The notes under the pieces were generated by a model. That model was not told the DNA's origin. It saw only the letters and a program-made list of their open reading frames with translations, and did not search any database. Made by a program: the position numbers and the translations under genes. Shown here in pieces: positions 48,815-58,258 of a stretch of 64,000 bases of DNA; the stretch's first letter is position 1, and each line of letters begins with the position of its first letter. Source of the stretch: Sutcliffiella rhizosphaerae (lineage in GTDB: Bacteria; Bacillota; Bacilli; Bacillales; Bacillaceae_I); assembly GCF_917563925.1 (NCBI RefSeq), contig NZ_CAKJTJ010000004.1, forward strand, positions 150,683-214,682. The letters are read 5' to 3'.

Positions 48815-49393
48815 CTACTCACACGGTCCGGGAGAAATAATGTATTGGATAAGGGTTTCTTGTTCAAAGATTTTACCTGCAGAGTCCTTGTATTCAATCT
48901 TGACGGAATCAGTAGAGCCAGTGTCAGTTGAAGTAGAAGTTAAGGCAAATACAAGATTCCACTCCTCCTTTGGCTGAATGACCGCATCAACAGCTTCTAT
49001 ACGATCATCCCAATTCACCGGTAGTGGCAATTGGTCATCAGATGGTGGCCATTCTCCAAACCCTATCAGGGATTCATCATCTTCCAGCTTTACTAAAACT
49101 GCCTCCGTTAGTTCCATGCCTTCAGCATTTACGAGAGAGATATCCATAATTGTAATTTCCTTATCCCCTTTATGTTTGAGAAACGTATCCCCAAACATTC
49201 TGCTCTCTCCTTCCCCTCCAGGTACACAATCCATCCCATATGTCTGACCAAGGTCCAAACTATTTCCAACTGGATTGGAGTTAGAACATCCACCTATGAA
49301 TAGGGCCATCAATATAAAAGAGAACCTTAATAACAAGCATCTAGGAGAACCACAGAAGATTATAACCCTAAGTATATTAACCTTCTTTTTCAT
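48815..49393 (-). CDS. Hypothetical lipoprotein
   Basis: 192 residues. Membrane signal RFSFILMALFIGGC (lipobox at about residue 36), then a mature domain with two cysteines at DCVPGGEGE and SPGPCE-end, possibly a disulfide, and strands such as KEITIMDISLVNAEGMEL. ATG 49393 behind AAGGTGG; the longer GTG start lies in the ribosome binding site. The 15-20-residue positively charged stretch before the hydrophobic core is longer than usual. No domain recognised. Confidence 0.65.
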   Translation of the reverse strand: MKKKVNILRVIIFCGSPRCLLLRFSFILMALFIGGCSNSNPVGNSLDLGQTYGMDCVPGGEGESRMFGDTFLKHKGDKEITIMDISLVNAEGMELTEAVLVKLEDDESLIGFGEWPPSDDQLPLPVNWDDRIEAVDAVIQPKEEWNLVFALTSTSTDTGSTDSVKIEYKDSAGKIFEQETLIQYIISPGPCE

Positions 49394-49684
49394 TTTTACA
49401 ACCACCTTTATATGTTATCTATATGAATTATTCTGAGAAGTTTTATATAAGATAAGGTATTTTTTTCTTTTTTTTAGAACATTCACGATAGCTGTAATAA
49501 ATTTATTAAGGTTACCTAAGTAATAAGTACTGTTCACCGTAAAAAACAGTAAGGAACACACCTAGGGTTGTGTTGAAAATACATTCAGAGTGACACGTAG
49601 GGAAAGTGCTTCAACCCACTTCAAGCAAAAAAACAATCTGCAATAATGGCTCTGTCTATTAAAAAACAGTATATAGTCCTAAAG

Positions 49685-50032
49685 CTATTCTATCCTGTTA
49701 ATCTTCTTAGCCACAGCCATAGCAGGCAAAGAAGTTTCTACTTCTTTCTTAATCCATACTTCAATATTATCACCTTTAGTTAGGTTTGCTGTGTCATTAT
49801 ATGTTAAATAAAAAAGGTTAGGCACTTCCTCAAGTTTGAGTAATTCTACTAAGCTTAAATCCTTTATTTCCTCATATTCGTTACTTTCTATCCCCTCAAC
49901 GAATAATACTTGGTCTTCATTAACTTCTAATAGGAAACCCTTCTTACTCTCACTATTACCTATAACATTTGAACATCCAATTATAAATGTTATTGAGAGA
50001 ATAATAGGTAAGAAAACGGAAAACTTCTTCAA
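49685..50032 (-). CDS. DUF3221 family lipoprotein
   Basis: 115 residues, signal with lipobox FIIGC (residue 20). Mature part GFLLEVNEDQVLFVEGIESN and LTKGDNIEVWIKKEVETSLP, AVAKKINRIE: OB-like strands typical for DUF3221. Function unknown. Related to the possible remnant at 12090-12299. Start ATG behind GGGGTGTTTC. Confidence 0.85.
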   Translation of the reverse strand: MKKFSVFLPIILSITFIIGCSNVIGNSESKKGFLLEVNEDQVLFVEGIESNEYEEIKDLSLVELLKLEEVPNLFYLTYNDTANLTKGDNIEVWIKKEVETSLPAMAVAKKINRIE

Positions 50033-50080
50033 TGAAACACCCCCTATAAATTCATATACTCATAAACATTATAGTATTTA

Positions 50081-50233
50081 TTAAAAATTATTATACGAGT
50101 CAGACCAAAACGTATCATCGTATTTTCTATTTATATATATTCCTGTAATTCCACTATACCCCTTAACTTTTCCGTAAGCTTTCATACTGTGATATACAGG
50201 TGCACCACTATCACCACCAATTGGCCAGGATCA
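50081..50233 (-). pseudogene. C-terminal remnant of a trypsin-like serine protease
   Basis: Reading the minus strand from 50233: SWPIGGDSGAPVYHSMKAYG, then KVKGYSGITGIYINRKYDDT, FWSDSYNNF and stop at 50081. GDSGAP is the catalytic-Ser motif of chymotrypsin-like enzymes. No His or Asp part is present; the sequence begins 3 nt after the SgrR-like gene stop. It is a fragment left after a deletion or rearrangement. Confidence 0.7.
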
Positions 50234-50236
50234 ATT

Positions 50237-51964
50237 TCACTTCTTAAACCACAAATCTTTATACATCACCCTTCCATTATTCATAAGGGATACTCCTTGT
50301 ATGGAAGAATGATAGATGTTCACCTGTTGAGCACGGTGGTAAAATAAGTGGATTAGCTTTCTGTTAATAATTGTTTCTTCGAGTTCAAGTAGAAGGCGGA
50401 GCTGCTTGCTACGATCCGATGTATTTTCCACCTTTTGAATGGTTTGATCAATCTTATGCTGGAGATTTTCTTCTGCTAAATTGTATATAAAAGCATGAGG
50501 TATTTGAAAAAATCTGACATAGGAAAGCACGTCGTCCTCACTGAAGGCAATTCCACCGATAACCATATCGACTCTACTTAAAAATTCATCTTTAGCCAAT
50601 TTGTCAATGGGAACAATTTCAGATCGGACGTTATATCCTTCTTTGATAAGTTTTTCTGCTACCCATTTTAATTCTCTTTCCACATTAGCTCCTTTTCTAA
50701 TTTCCGTTCCACAGATAACTAACGTGTTTGAAAGATTAATAGTTGTTATTCTCTCTTCTTTTTGTCTAATTACCGCACTTTTTTCCGGCATGAAGCTTGT
50801 AGCTTGGGCGTTATTTTCAACTCCAAGGTAAGATGTAAGCTCACCCGCGTCTAATATTTCCATGATAGACTGTCGCAGCTTTTCGTCTTTGAGCGGCCAA
50901 TTTTTCCTTAAGTTAAAAGAAAGATATGTTGCACCTTTTTCTAGTTTACGTATGCTCGTTTCTATTTGTTTATCGTTATTATTTTTCCAAAAAGATAGCT
51001 GTGTTTGTTTTGGATACAATTCAGGCAGGTGGATAATCTCCACTCTGTTTAGAAAAGGACGACCTTGAAAGTATTGTTCATGAGCCTCCAATACCATCAT
51101 TGATTCATCATGGTGATGTAACTTAAACGGACCGGTTCCGATTGGTCTTTCACCAAGGTTTGTTTTACTATCCTCCGGGATGATGGCTGCTCGGATACTG
51201 CTTAAATAGTTTAGAAATAAGTAGTTGGCTTTTTTCAAGCGAAATTGAACCGAATAAGTATTTACCTTCATCACAGCTTCTACCAATCCTTTTATCCACG
51301 CTGCCTTTTCTCCTTGTAGATGCAACAATCGTTCAAAGGTAAATACAACATCATCTGCATCTAGTTTTTTACCGTGATGAAAGCAGACTCCTTTTCTCAA
51401 ATAAAACGTCCACTTTAGCCCTGAATCATCAACCTCCCAAGCATAAGCAAGCTGTGGTTCAAACTCTCCCCCACTTGCATTAAATGTTACTAGAGTATTA
51501 TATATTTGCTCTGCTATGTGAACATCATGTCGTGATACTAACTGATAAGGATCCAAGTTTTTCACAGCTTCATAGAAAGGATAGCGAAGTATATCCCTAT
51601 TTTCTTTTGAATCATAACCTAGCTGTCCCTCTAGCGATTTTAAGAACTCCTCCCTCTTTCCATGTGATAATTGCTGCATAGGCTTTAAGGATTGCTTGTA
51701 TTTCCCTTGCTGAAAAAGCTCTTGTGCCTTGATTAGTTCTATATCTTCCGTTTTCCATAGCAAAGTCAAAATAGATCGGTTTCCTCGACCTGGCCTAACC
51801 TCCCAAGTAATCCATCCTTTCTCTTTTAACTCTTTGATAATTTGCTTTGTGTACCGCTTGGAACAAAACAGTGTTGCCGAAAGCTCTTCCATCGTTGTTA
51901 AAATCGGTGTTTCTACTTTATTTATTTCATTTAATAGACGTATATAATGTTCTAGTAACTTCAA
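50237..51964 (-). CDS. SgrR-like transcriptional regulator with solute-binding domain
   Basis: 575 residues. N-terminal winged-helix domain (TMEELSATLFCSKRYTKQII, GWITWEVRPGRGNRSIL, about 22-70) followed by an SBP_bac_5-like domain: PYQLVSRHDVHIAEQIYNTL, AWEVDDSGLKWTFYLRKGVC, LDADDVVFTFERLLHLQGEK, and GERPIGTGPFKL. This is the SgrR architecture, in which the solute-binding domain senses a ligand. It is divergent from the MFS gene at 52079 (115-nt gap), so it likely controls it. Ligand unknown. Confidence 0.9.
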   Translation of the reverse strand: MKLLEHYIRLLNEINKVETPILTTMEELSATLFCSKRYTKQIIKELKEKGWITWEVRPGRGNRSILTLLWKTEDIELIKAQELFQQGKYKQSLKPMQQLSHGKREEFLKSLEGQLGYDSKENRDILRYPFYEAVKNLDPYQLVSRHDVHIAEQIYNTLVTFNASGGEFEPQLAYAWEVDDSGLKWTFYLRKGVCFHHGKKLDADDVVFTFERLLHLQGEKAAWIKGLVEAVMKVNTYSVQFRLKKANYLFLNYLSSIRAAIIPEDSKTNLGERPIGTGPFKLHHHDESMMVLEAHEQYFQGRPFLNRVEIIHLPELYPKQTQLSFWKNNNDKQIETSIRKLEKGATYLSFNLRKNWPLKDEKLRQSIMEILDAGELTSYLGVENNAQATSFMPEKSAVIRQKEERITTINLSNTLVICGTEIRKGANVERELKWVAEKLIKEGYNVRSEIVPIDKLAKDEFLSRVDMVIGGIAFSEDDVLSYVRFFQIPHAFIYNLAEENLQHKIDQTIQKVENTSDRSKQLRLLLELEETIINRKLIHLFYHRAQQVNIYHSSIQGVSLMNNGRVMYKDLWFKK

Positions 51965-52078
51965 TCCGACACTCCCCCTAAAAAAGGTGCTCTATCTTCT
52001 ATTTAAATCGTACACTTTTTATTCCCCTTTTTACCAGATAAACTTATATTTGTTGATTTACGGAAGGATGGGATATTA

Positions 52079-53308
52079 ATGGGGGAAAGGAAATTAGCTC
52101 CAACCTTTCAGGAGCCAAGCTTATGGAAAAACAAGCACTTTATGTTCCTATGGATTGGAAAAGTCATATCAAACTTCGGCTTTCAAATTTATGTGATCGC
52201 CTTGCCGCTCCTAATCTATGAATTATCAAAATCGGCACTTGCAATGAGCATGATGCGTGCCGTTGATTTTCTGCCTAATATTTTCATAGGAATGCTTGCT
52301 GGAGTGATGGTAGACCGTTTTAATAGAAAAAGGATTATGAAGTATGCCGTCATTATGCAAATTATTGCGCTATCTGCTGTTGTTTTACTCATTTTCTCAA
52401 ATGAAATTGCTGTATGGCATCTCTATATTTTTGGATTTATTTTGTCCACTTCAGGCTATGCGTTTGGTAATTCGCAGCATTCTTCCATTCCTCAGTTGGT
52501 GTCCAAGGAGCAATTAACGGCAGCAAATGCAAAATTAACCTTTGTAGACACTTTTGTGTCAATGATAGGACCAGGAGTAGCTGGAATTATCATCGCTTTT
52601 TATTCATTTGGAATTAGCTTTTCATTCTACTTAATTTGTCTCGTTGTATTACTAGTACTTATATTATTTATACAAGTCCCACCAGTACAACGGAAACAAG
52701 AAAAGCAGACTTCTGTGTGGGAAGATATGAAAGAAGGTATTCAAGAATTATTCGGGAACAAAACACTACTTACACCTACTGTCATTACAATTTTCTCCAA
52801 TCTTTCTGCAAGTCTTGTAGTAGGTGTTTTAATCTTTTACGCTGCTGATATTCTCAATGCTTCAGAAAAAGAAATTGGATTTATGTTCAGCTTTGGAGCA
52901 GTAGGAGGATTAATTGGAACCCTAGTCATTACCAGACTAAGAAAAAAGATGGGTCGGGGCAGAATCTATGCATGGTGTCTATTGATTGAAATCATTAGTC
53001 TGATGGTCCTTATTTTTGCAAACACATGGTGGTTAATTGGATTATCCTTATTAATTCGAAGCTTTTCTGTTATCATGTCAAATGTTGTCTACTTTACCAT
53101 TCGCCAGGAATTTACGCCGAACCATTTGCTAGGAAGGGTATCGGGCACATCTTCCATGCTAATGAAGTTAGCGTTACCTCTTGGACTATTCATTGCAGGA
53201 TTATGGGCGGAATTTTTGCCGATTCCACTCCTGTTCATTTTTTCTACTCTAATTATGACTGTGTTGTATATCGTTATTAAGAGAAGTGCATTCTTTTTGG
53301 TGGAATAA
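52079..53308 (+). CDS. MFS transporter (drug/metabolite exporter)
   Basis: 409 residues, twelve predicted helices, of the MFS_3/EntS-like group. LSKSALAMSMMRAVDFLPNI and VMVDRFNRKRIMKYAV (loop 2-3 motif GxxxDRFxRKxxM) are visible, with duplicated signature GALIGTLVITRLRKKMGRG in the second half. Divergent from the SgrR-like regulator, which probably senses its substrate or a related stress. ATG behind GGAAGGATG. Substrate not readable. Confidence 0.9.
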   Translation: MGERKLAPTFQEPSLWKNKHFMFLWIGKVISNFGFQIYVIALPLLIYELSKSALAMSMMRAVDFLPNIFIGMLAGVMVDRFNRKRIMKYAVIMQIIALSAVVLLIFSNEIAVWHLYIFGFILSTSGYAFGNSQHSSIPQLVSKEQLTAANAKLTFVDTFVSMIGPGVAGIIIAFYSFGISFSFYLICLVVLLVLILFIQVPPVQRKQEKQTSVWEDMKEGIQELFGNKTLLTPTVITIFSNLSASLVVGVLIFYAADILNASEKEIGFMFSFGAVGGLIGTLVITRLRKKMGRGRIYAWCLLIEIISLMVLIFANTWWLIGLSLLIRSFSVIMSNVVYFTIRQEFTPNHLLGRVSGTSSMLMKLALPLGLFIAGLWAEFLPIPLLFIFSTLIMTVLYIVIKRSAFFLVE

Positions 53309-53321
53309 GCTGTAATTGGGA

Positions 53322-53365
53322 AAAACCGAACTCATTCAATTTTAATGTAGAATGAGTTCGGTTTT
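53322..53365 (+). terminator. Rho-independent terminator
   Basis: AAAACCGAACTCATTC and its exact complement form a 16-bp stem, followed by ATTTTATAT. Confidence 0.93.
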
Positions 53366-53428
53366 ATTTTATATCTTTACATAAGAATATATCGTATAAT
53401 AAGATATATATATAAAGGGGGCATCTTT

Positions 53429-53848
53429 ATGTTTTTTAATACCACCATTAATAGTCTAAATGAAAATTGGACAAACATTTATTATTTACTTCATCACGTA
53501 TATGAAGAAATATCGCATCAAGCTATTCGATTATTACAGCACATAGAAAAGAATAGAGAAACCACTATAGGAGATTTAGCAAAATACTTAGGTGTAACTC
53601 ATAATACTGCTTCTGAACATATTAAGAGACTCATTACAAAGGGATTTGTTTCAAAAAAGAGAAGTGTTGTAGATGAGAGAAAAGTTTGTGTTATTTTGAC
53701 GGAAAGAGGTAGCGAAATACTGTACAGAAATACACGATTAGATGATGAAAAACTAAATAAAGTTTTAGAGGGCCTGACGAAAAAAGATATTGAATTGATT
53801 GAAAAAGCATTTTCTCTTCTTAGTAGGGAAGCAAAAAAATGTTTTTAA
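53429..53848 (+). CDS. MarR family transcriptional regulator
   Basis: 139 residues. HTH GDLAKYLGVTHNTASEHIKR (about 50-69) and wing KGFVSKKRSVVDERKVCVIL (DxRxxxxxLT-like). The N-terminal helical segment (LNENWTNIYYLLHHVYEEIS) forms the dimer interface. It overlaps the DUF3147 gene by 10 nt, so it probably regulates this membrane protein. ATG behind AAAGGGGGC. Confidence 0.9.
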   Translation: MFFNTTINSLNENWTNIYYLLHHVYEEISHQAIRLLQHIEKNRETTIGDLAKYLGVTHNTASEHIKRLITKGFVSKKRSVVDERKVCVILTERGSEILYRNTRLDDEKLNKVLEGLTKKDIELIEKAFSLLSREAKKCF

Positions 53849-54186
53849 TTACAAAAATTTTTGTCTCAGCAGTCATCATTGGCATAGTTACAGAAGTTGC
53901 AAGAGTATTCCCGAAGTATGGTGGGATTATTGCAGCTTTACCCTTAGTTAGCTTACTAAGTTTATTTTGGCTATATTTACAGGGAGAGCAAACCGTTACA
54001 CTAAATAAATTTGCTATGGGAGTATTATGGGGGTTTCCTGCAACTGCTGTACTACTAATTATCGTAGTATTTTCACTCAAAGCATCCCTATCGCTATTTA
54101 TATCAATTGGATTAGGGGCTGGTGGATGGTTTGTTTTTTTAGCTTTTCAAGATTATCTGGTTAAGAAGGTGGGGCATTTTTTCTAA
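53839..54186 (+). CDS. DUF3147 family membrane protein
   Basis: 115 residues with four predicted helices: FVSAVIIGIVTEVARVFPKY, GIIAALPLVSLLSLFWLYLQ, MGVLWGFPATAVLLIIVVFS and SIGLGAGGWFVFLAFQDY. Its length and VFPKYGGIIAALPLVSLLSL pattern match DUF3147. Co-translated with the MarR gene. Role unknown. Confidence 0.85.
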   Translation: MFLITKIFVSAVIIGIVTEVARVFPKYGGIIAALPLVSLLSLFWLYLQGEQTVTLNKFAMGVLWGFPATAVLLIIVVFSLKASLSLFISIGLGAGGWFVFLAFQDYLVKKVGHFF

Positions 54187-54305
54187 ATTTCACTTTTGAA
54201 TTAGTGGTCTTTACATTTATAGCTTTAGTAGAGAGAGCCACTGAGTGAATTCTTTTAGTTACTATAATTACTCTTATTAATTAATCACCTAACACAACAT
54301 TAATA

Positions 54306-54326
54306 GGAGCCATATAAATTGGCTCC
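54306..54326 (-). terminator. Weak hairpin after MFS gene
   Basis: GGAGCC and GGCTCC, 6-bp stem with a 9-nt loop, adjacent to the stop at 54330. No T-run, so weak. Confidence 0.4.
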
Positions 54327-54329
54327 CCA

Positions 54330-55553
54330 CTAAACCTTTACTATCTCCCGTTCAACCAAAGGAATGCGTTTCCGAGAGAAAATGACCACATAAGTTGATG
54401 CGATCACGAGCAGACCCGTCATTATGGAAAAACACAATAAAATCTGCCCAATTGATACTAAACCAGTGAATAAAGCCAGTAACACAATACGCAACAAAAG
54501 CCCGACTGCTCTCAATAATCCATCAACCCTGCCTATAATTTCATTTGGAATGCGGTCCATCATAAAGGCATTCCTAGCAACCCTTGCACCACTATTCCCG
54601 ATAGCGATGAATAGCATCATAGATAGATAGCCTGGGATGGGCATGTACACTATAAAGGCAATAGCCATCGTATATAGAATCATGGACGATGCAATCAGCT
54701 TCTCATCCCCGAATTTCCTAGCAGCAAACGGAACGATAATCCCTGCCAGCACAGCTCCCAACCCATACACCATCCCCTGAATTCCGTAGATATTCCCTTC
54801 TACCTTCAACACATCTGCCAGATATACCGGAAATAGATAGTTTGAAAGCATTACCGAAATAAACGGCAGAGACGATGCTATCAGAAGCAAAAACATACCT
54901 GGATTTCTCTTTATAAAACTCATAGTTACAGATGAAGAGGCACTTACCTTCCTTTCGTCGGTTTTGACTACTTGGTTTCTAACATATGGAACTTTCACAA
55001 AAAAGTAAATGGCAAGTGCATACGTACCTACATCCAAAACCAAAATGTAATGGAGATCCCATTTTAATAGAAGAATACTGGCAATCGCTCCAGCAATCAT
55101 ACTTGAAAGTTGGCCCTGAACCTCCATTAAACCGTTCAAAACCTTAAATTGATTTTTGCAAAACAACTCCTGATTCAAGGCAAACATCGTTGGATAGAAA
55201 ATGGTGTAATAGAGGCTGCCAATCATATAAATCATAATGTAATGCCATAGCTCGTAATCCATACCAATGAAACCGACAGCAGAAAATAGAACCAAAGCGA
55301 TGAGGCTGACAATCTTACTGTTCACCATCATTCTCTTTCGGGAAACTTTATCAATTAAATACCCTAAGAAGGGGGTAAGAATAAAATTAATGATGGTCAT
55401 GCAAATTGCTACATAGCCAAACACTTCATTCCCATTCTCGCTTGTTACCAATAGCCACGGAATCGCTATCATGGTAATCCCGCTCCCAATAGAAGATGCC
55501 ACATTAGCCATAATAATATAGCGAAATCTTATATCCTTATATAAACTTTTCAT
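54330..55553 (-). CDS. MFS transporter
   Basis: 407 residues, twelve helices of the MFS_3/EntS-type. LIDKVSRKRMMVNSKIVSLI is the conserved loop 2-3 motif; second half AARKFGDEKLIASSMI. Start ATG 55553 behind GGGAGTACACC; the longer upstream start is unlikely. It has no regulator next to it. It is a different gene from 52079 (only general family similarity). Substrate unknown. Confidence 0.88.
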   Translation of the reverse strand: MKSLYKDIRFRYIIMANVASSIGSGITMIAIPWLLVTSENGNEVFGYVAICMTIINFILTPFLGYLIDKVSRKRMMVNSKIVSLIALVLFSAVGFIGMDYELWHYIMIYMIGSLYYTIFYPTMFALNQELFCKNQFKVLNGLMEVQGQLSSMIAGAIASILLLKWDLHYILVLDVGTYALAIYFFVKVPYVRNQVVKTDERKVSASSSVTMSFIKRNPGMFLLLIASSLPFISVMLSNYLFPVYLADVLKVEGNIYGIQGMVYGLGAVLAGIIVPFAARKFGDEKLIASSMILYTMAIAFIVYMPIPGYLSMMLFIAIGNSGARVARNAFMMDRIPNEIIGRVDGLLRAVGLLLRIVLLALFTGLVSIGQILLCFSIMTGLLVIASTYVVIFSRKRIPLVEREIVKV

Positions 55554-55826
55554 TGGTGTACTCCCTCTCCACACTTGATACATTTATCATAAGTGTTAAA
55601 GAGAAACGCTACATTCTTCGAATGGTGGAAGTTTAAATACTACTTTGTGTCCAATAAAATATTAGATTTTTGCGACTAAAGATGTATATGTTTGCGAATT
55701 ATACTAACAAACTAAATACCCCTCGTAAATTACCACAATATTAAAACCCAAAAAAAGTAATATTTCATTTAAATCTTATTGAATTGTTCAAAAAAAATAA
55801 ATAAATTGGATTTTATTGAAAATTAA

Positions 55827-55853
55827 TGGAACTTTTTACTACTATATTGCGTC
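55827..55853 (+). promoter_or_regulatory. Candidate ECF-sigma promoter of the ABC-PASTA operon
   Basis: TGGAAC (55827-55832), 17-bp spacer, CGTC (55850-55853). It lies 170 nt upstream of the permease ATG in a 470-bp gap (55554-56023) that holds no other gene, implying a long 5' leader. Confidence 0.55.
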
Positions 55854-56023
55854 TATATATGGGGTGCATTGTCATTACTAGGCGAAAGTAAAAGAAAAAA
55901 CTCGAAGTTGCTATTAAACTACTTGTTTTTAGTCCTTTGTCCTGAACATATAAAAAAGGTACAAGGGGATTTACTGTAACTAAAGTGAACTGCTGTGTCC
56001 TAACTATTATAGGGGGTATGTAC

Positions 56024-57484
56024 ATGAATTTTGTCAAAAGGGGATTGCTTAGCATTACAAGAAACAAAGGTAAGTCCATTATTTTATTGTTGGTTATTTT
56101 TGTGTTAGGCAACTTAATTTCTGGAGCAATTTCCATTCAACAAGCAACGGGGAATGTAGAAACCAGTATTAAAGAAAAATTAGGAACAGCAGCAACGGTC
56201 GAACTGGATTATGATGCGATGAATGAAATACCCGATGACCAGTGGGGAGAGTATGAGATTGAGAATCTGAAACTTGACCTGATTAAAACAATTGGCGGGC
56301 TATCCTATGTAAAATACTATGACTTTAATTCCAATGCTTATTTAGGTTCAAAAACACTTCAACCTTACAGAGGCGATCATGAGGAGAATTTTGAAACAGA
56401 CCCAGATTACTTTAGTATGGAATTCATGGTAAAAGGAATTAACTATGCACCAGTTCTTGATTTTGAGGAACAGAAGTCAAAATTAGTTGATGGACGTGTT
56501 TTTACAAATGAAGAAGTAGAAAACGGTTCAGCAGTAGCCATTATTTCCAAAAAATTAGCAGAAAGAAACAGTCTTCAAATTGGTGATACTTTTGCATTAA
56601 ATAATCAAATTTACCTTCCAGAAGACGATAAGCCAAGAGTTACAAATGATTTAGTTTTGGAAATAATAGGATTTTTCGAGCCACAGTCAGTGAAAAAAGA
56701 AGAAGGATCCAACAAAGATAGAGGCATGTTTGATTGGATGGATATGGAACTTCAAAATTCTATGTATGTACCAAATGAAGTAGTAATAAAAGAAAATAGA
56801 TATCATATGGAAGAATATGCAAAGAATGATCCGGAATTTGCTGCAATGATGGAAAATGAAGAAGCTTTTGATTACTACACTCCTATTTTCGTATTAAACA
56901 AGCCAGAAGATAGTGCGCCATTCGAAGAAGAAGTAACGCCATTGCTTCCAAACCTTTATATAGTCAAAAAAGCAAGTGATCAATACGAAACGATTGCTGC
57001 GCCAATTCAATCCATGTCAAAATTATCTAACTATGTATTAATTGCAGCAGTTATCACAACCATTTTAATTATCGGTCTTGTCGTTCTTCTGTTCTTACGT
57101 GATCGTAAAAGAGAATTAGGCATTTACTTATCGTTAGGTGAACGTCGTGGGCGCCTAGTTGGACAAATCTTATTAGAAGTGATGATTATCTCTCTTATTG
57201 GGATCACCTTGTCCTTATTCACTGGAAATTATTTAGCCCAGGGAGTATCGGATACGATGATCAACGCGGAAAAAGGTCAAAACAATGACGATTACTACAT
57301 GAATCCAATTTCAGGTATTCATTCGAATTTAACTACAGATGACGTAATCGCATCGTACCAAGTATCACTAGATGCATCTTTCATCTTCTTATTTTATGGT
57401 GTAGGAATAACTACCATTCTATTATCAACCATCCTACCACTTATTTATATCATTCGATTGAATCCTAGAAAAATAATGATGTAA
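56024..57484 (+). CDS. FtsX/MacB-type ABC transporter permease
   Basis: 486 residues. N-terminal helix (about 18-38, SIILLLVIFVLGNLISGAI), a large extracellular MacB-type domain (about 40-335) rich in Asp and Glu (KLVDGRVFTNEEVENGSAV), then the FtsX core: TM (YVLIAAVITTILIIGLVVLL), LRDRKRELGIYLSLGERRGR and two more helices ending LIYIIRLNPRKIMM. This mechanotransmission-type permease moves energy to an extracellular process rather than importing. ATG 56024 behind AGGGGG. Followed by the ATPase and the PASTA protein in one operon. Confidence 0.9.
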   Translation: MNFVKRGLLSITRNKGKSIILLLVIFVLGNLISGAISIQQATGNVETSIKEKLGTAATVELDYDAMNEIPDDQWGEYEIENLKLDLIKTIGGLSYVKYYDFNSNAYLGSKTLQPYRGDHEENFETDPDYFSMEFMVKGINYAPVLDFEEQKSKLVDGRVFTNEEVENGSAVAIISKKLAERNSLQIGDTFALNNQIYLPEDDKPRVTNDLVLEIIGFFEPQSVKKEEGSNKDRGMFDWMDMELQNSMYVPNEVVIKENRYHMEEYAKNDPEFAAMMENEEAFDYYTPIFVLNKPEDSAPFEEEVTPLLPNLYIVKKASDQYETIAAPIQSMSKLSNYVLIAAVITTILIIGLVVLLFLRDRKRELGIYLSLGERRGRLVGQILLEVMIISLIGITLSLFTGNYLAQGVSDTMINAEKGQNNDDYYMNPISGIHSNLTTDDVIASYQVSLDASFIFLFYGVGITTILLSTILPLIYIIRLNPRKIMM

Positions 57485-57586
57485 AAGAACAGGGCTGTTA
57501 TTAATAGATACCCGAATGCAATGAAAGTTAAACATAAGATAATTTTAATTTTATCTTGATCCTAACAACCTGAAAGGTGATGAAAT

Positions 57587-58258
57587 ATGATATTAGAAGT
57601 GAAAGATTTGAATTATTACTACCAAGATGGTGAAAATCGCCGTTTTATTTTAAAAGATACAAACATCTCCTTTGAAAAAGGAAAGTATTATGCCATTTTA
57701 GGTCAATCCGGTTCAGGAAAAAGTACTTTTCTATCACTGATTAGTGCCTTGGATACGCCACAAAATGGATCTATATTATTTAATGGACAAGACATTAAAG
57801 GTATTGGTTACGATCATTATCGACGTAATAACGTGGGGATTATTTTTCAAAATTATAATCTAATTCCTACCTTTACAGCAGTAGAAAACGTATTAATACC
57901 AATGTCCATTACAGAAAATCCATTACCTGATGATAAATTGAATGTTGCATATAACTTACTAGATTATATCGGCATTGGTAAGAGTAAGGCGGATCGCAGG
58001 GTTAACCAACTGTCTGGAGGAGAACAGCAGCGTGTTGCCATCGCTAGATCACTAGCAACAAATGTAGAATTGATTCTTGCAGATGAACCTACAGGAAATC
58101 TAGACGAGGATATGGAACAAGAAATCATTGCTATTTTCAAAAAGCTAGCACACGAACATCAAAAATGCGTCATAGTGGTAACCCATTCCCAAGAAGTTGC
58201 TCAGCAGTCTGACCAAATCTTTCAACTAAAAAAGGGTGTATTGACTCCATATGAGTGA
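57587..58258 (+). CDS. MacB/LolD-type ABC transporter ATP-binding protein
   Basis: 223 residues. Walker [11 protein letters not shown] (about 38-47), Q-loop [10 protein letters not shown], signature [18 protein letters not shown] (about 142-159), Walker [14 protein letters not shown], switch THSQEVAQQ. The ‘FQNYNLIP’ and ‘DEPTGNLD’ forms define the MacB/LolD/FtsE group. ATG with AAAGGTGATG. Overlaps the PASTA gene by 8 nt. Works with the 56024 permease. Confidence 0.94.
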   Translation: MILEVKDLNYYYQDGENRRFILKDTNISFEKGKYYAILGQSGSGKSTFLSLISALDTPQNGSILFNGQDIKGIGYDHYRRNNVGIIFQNYNLIPTFTAVENVLIPMSITENPLPDDKLNVAYNLLDYIGIGKSKADRRVNQLSGGEQQRVAIARSLATNVELILADEPTGNLDEDMEQEIIAIFKKLAHEHQKCVIVVTHSQEVAQQSDQIFQLKKGVLTPYE

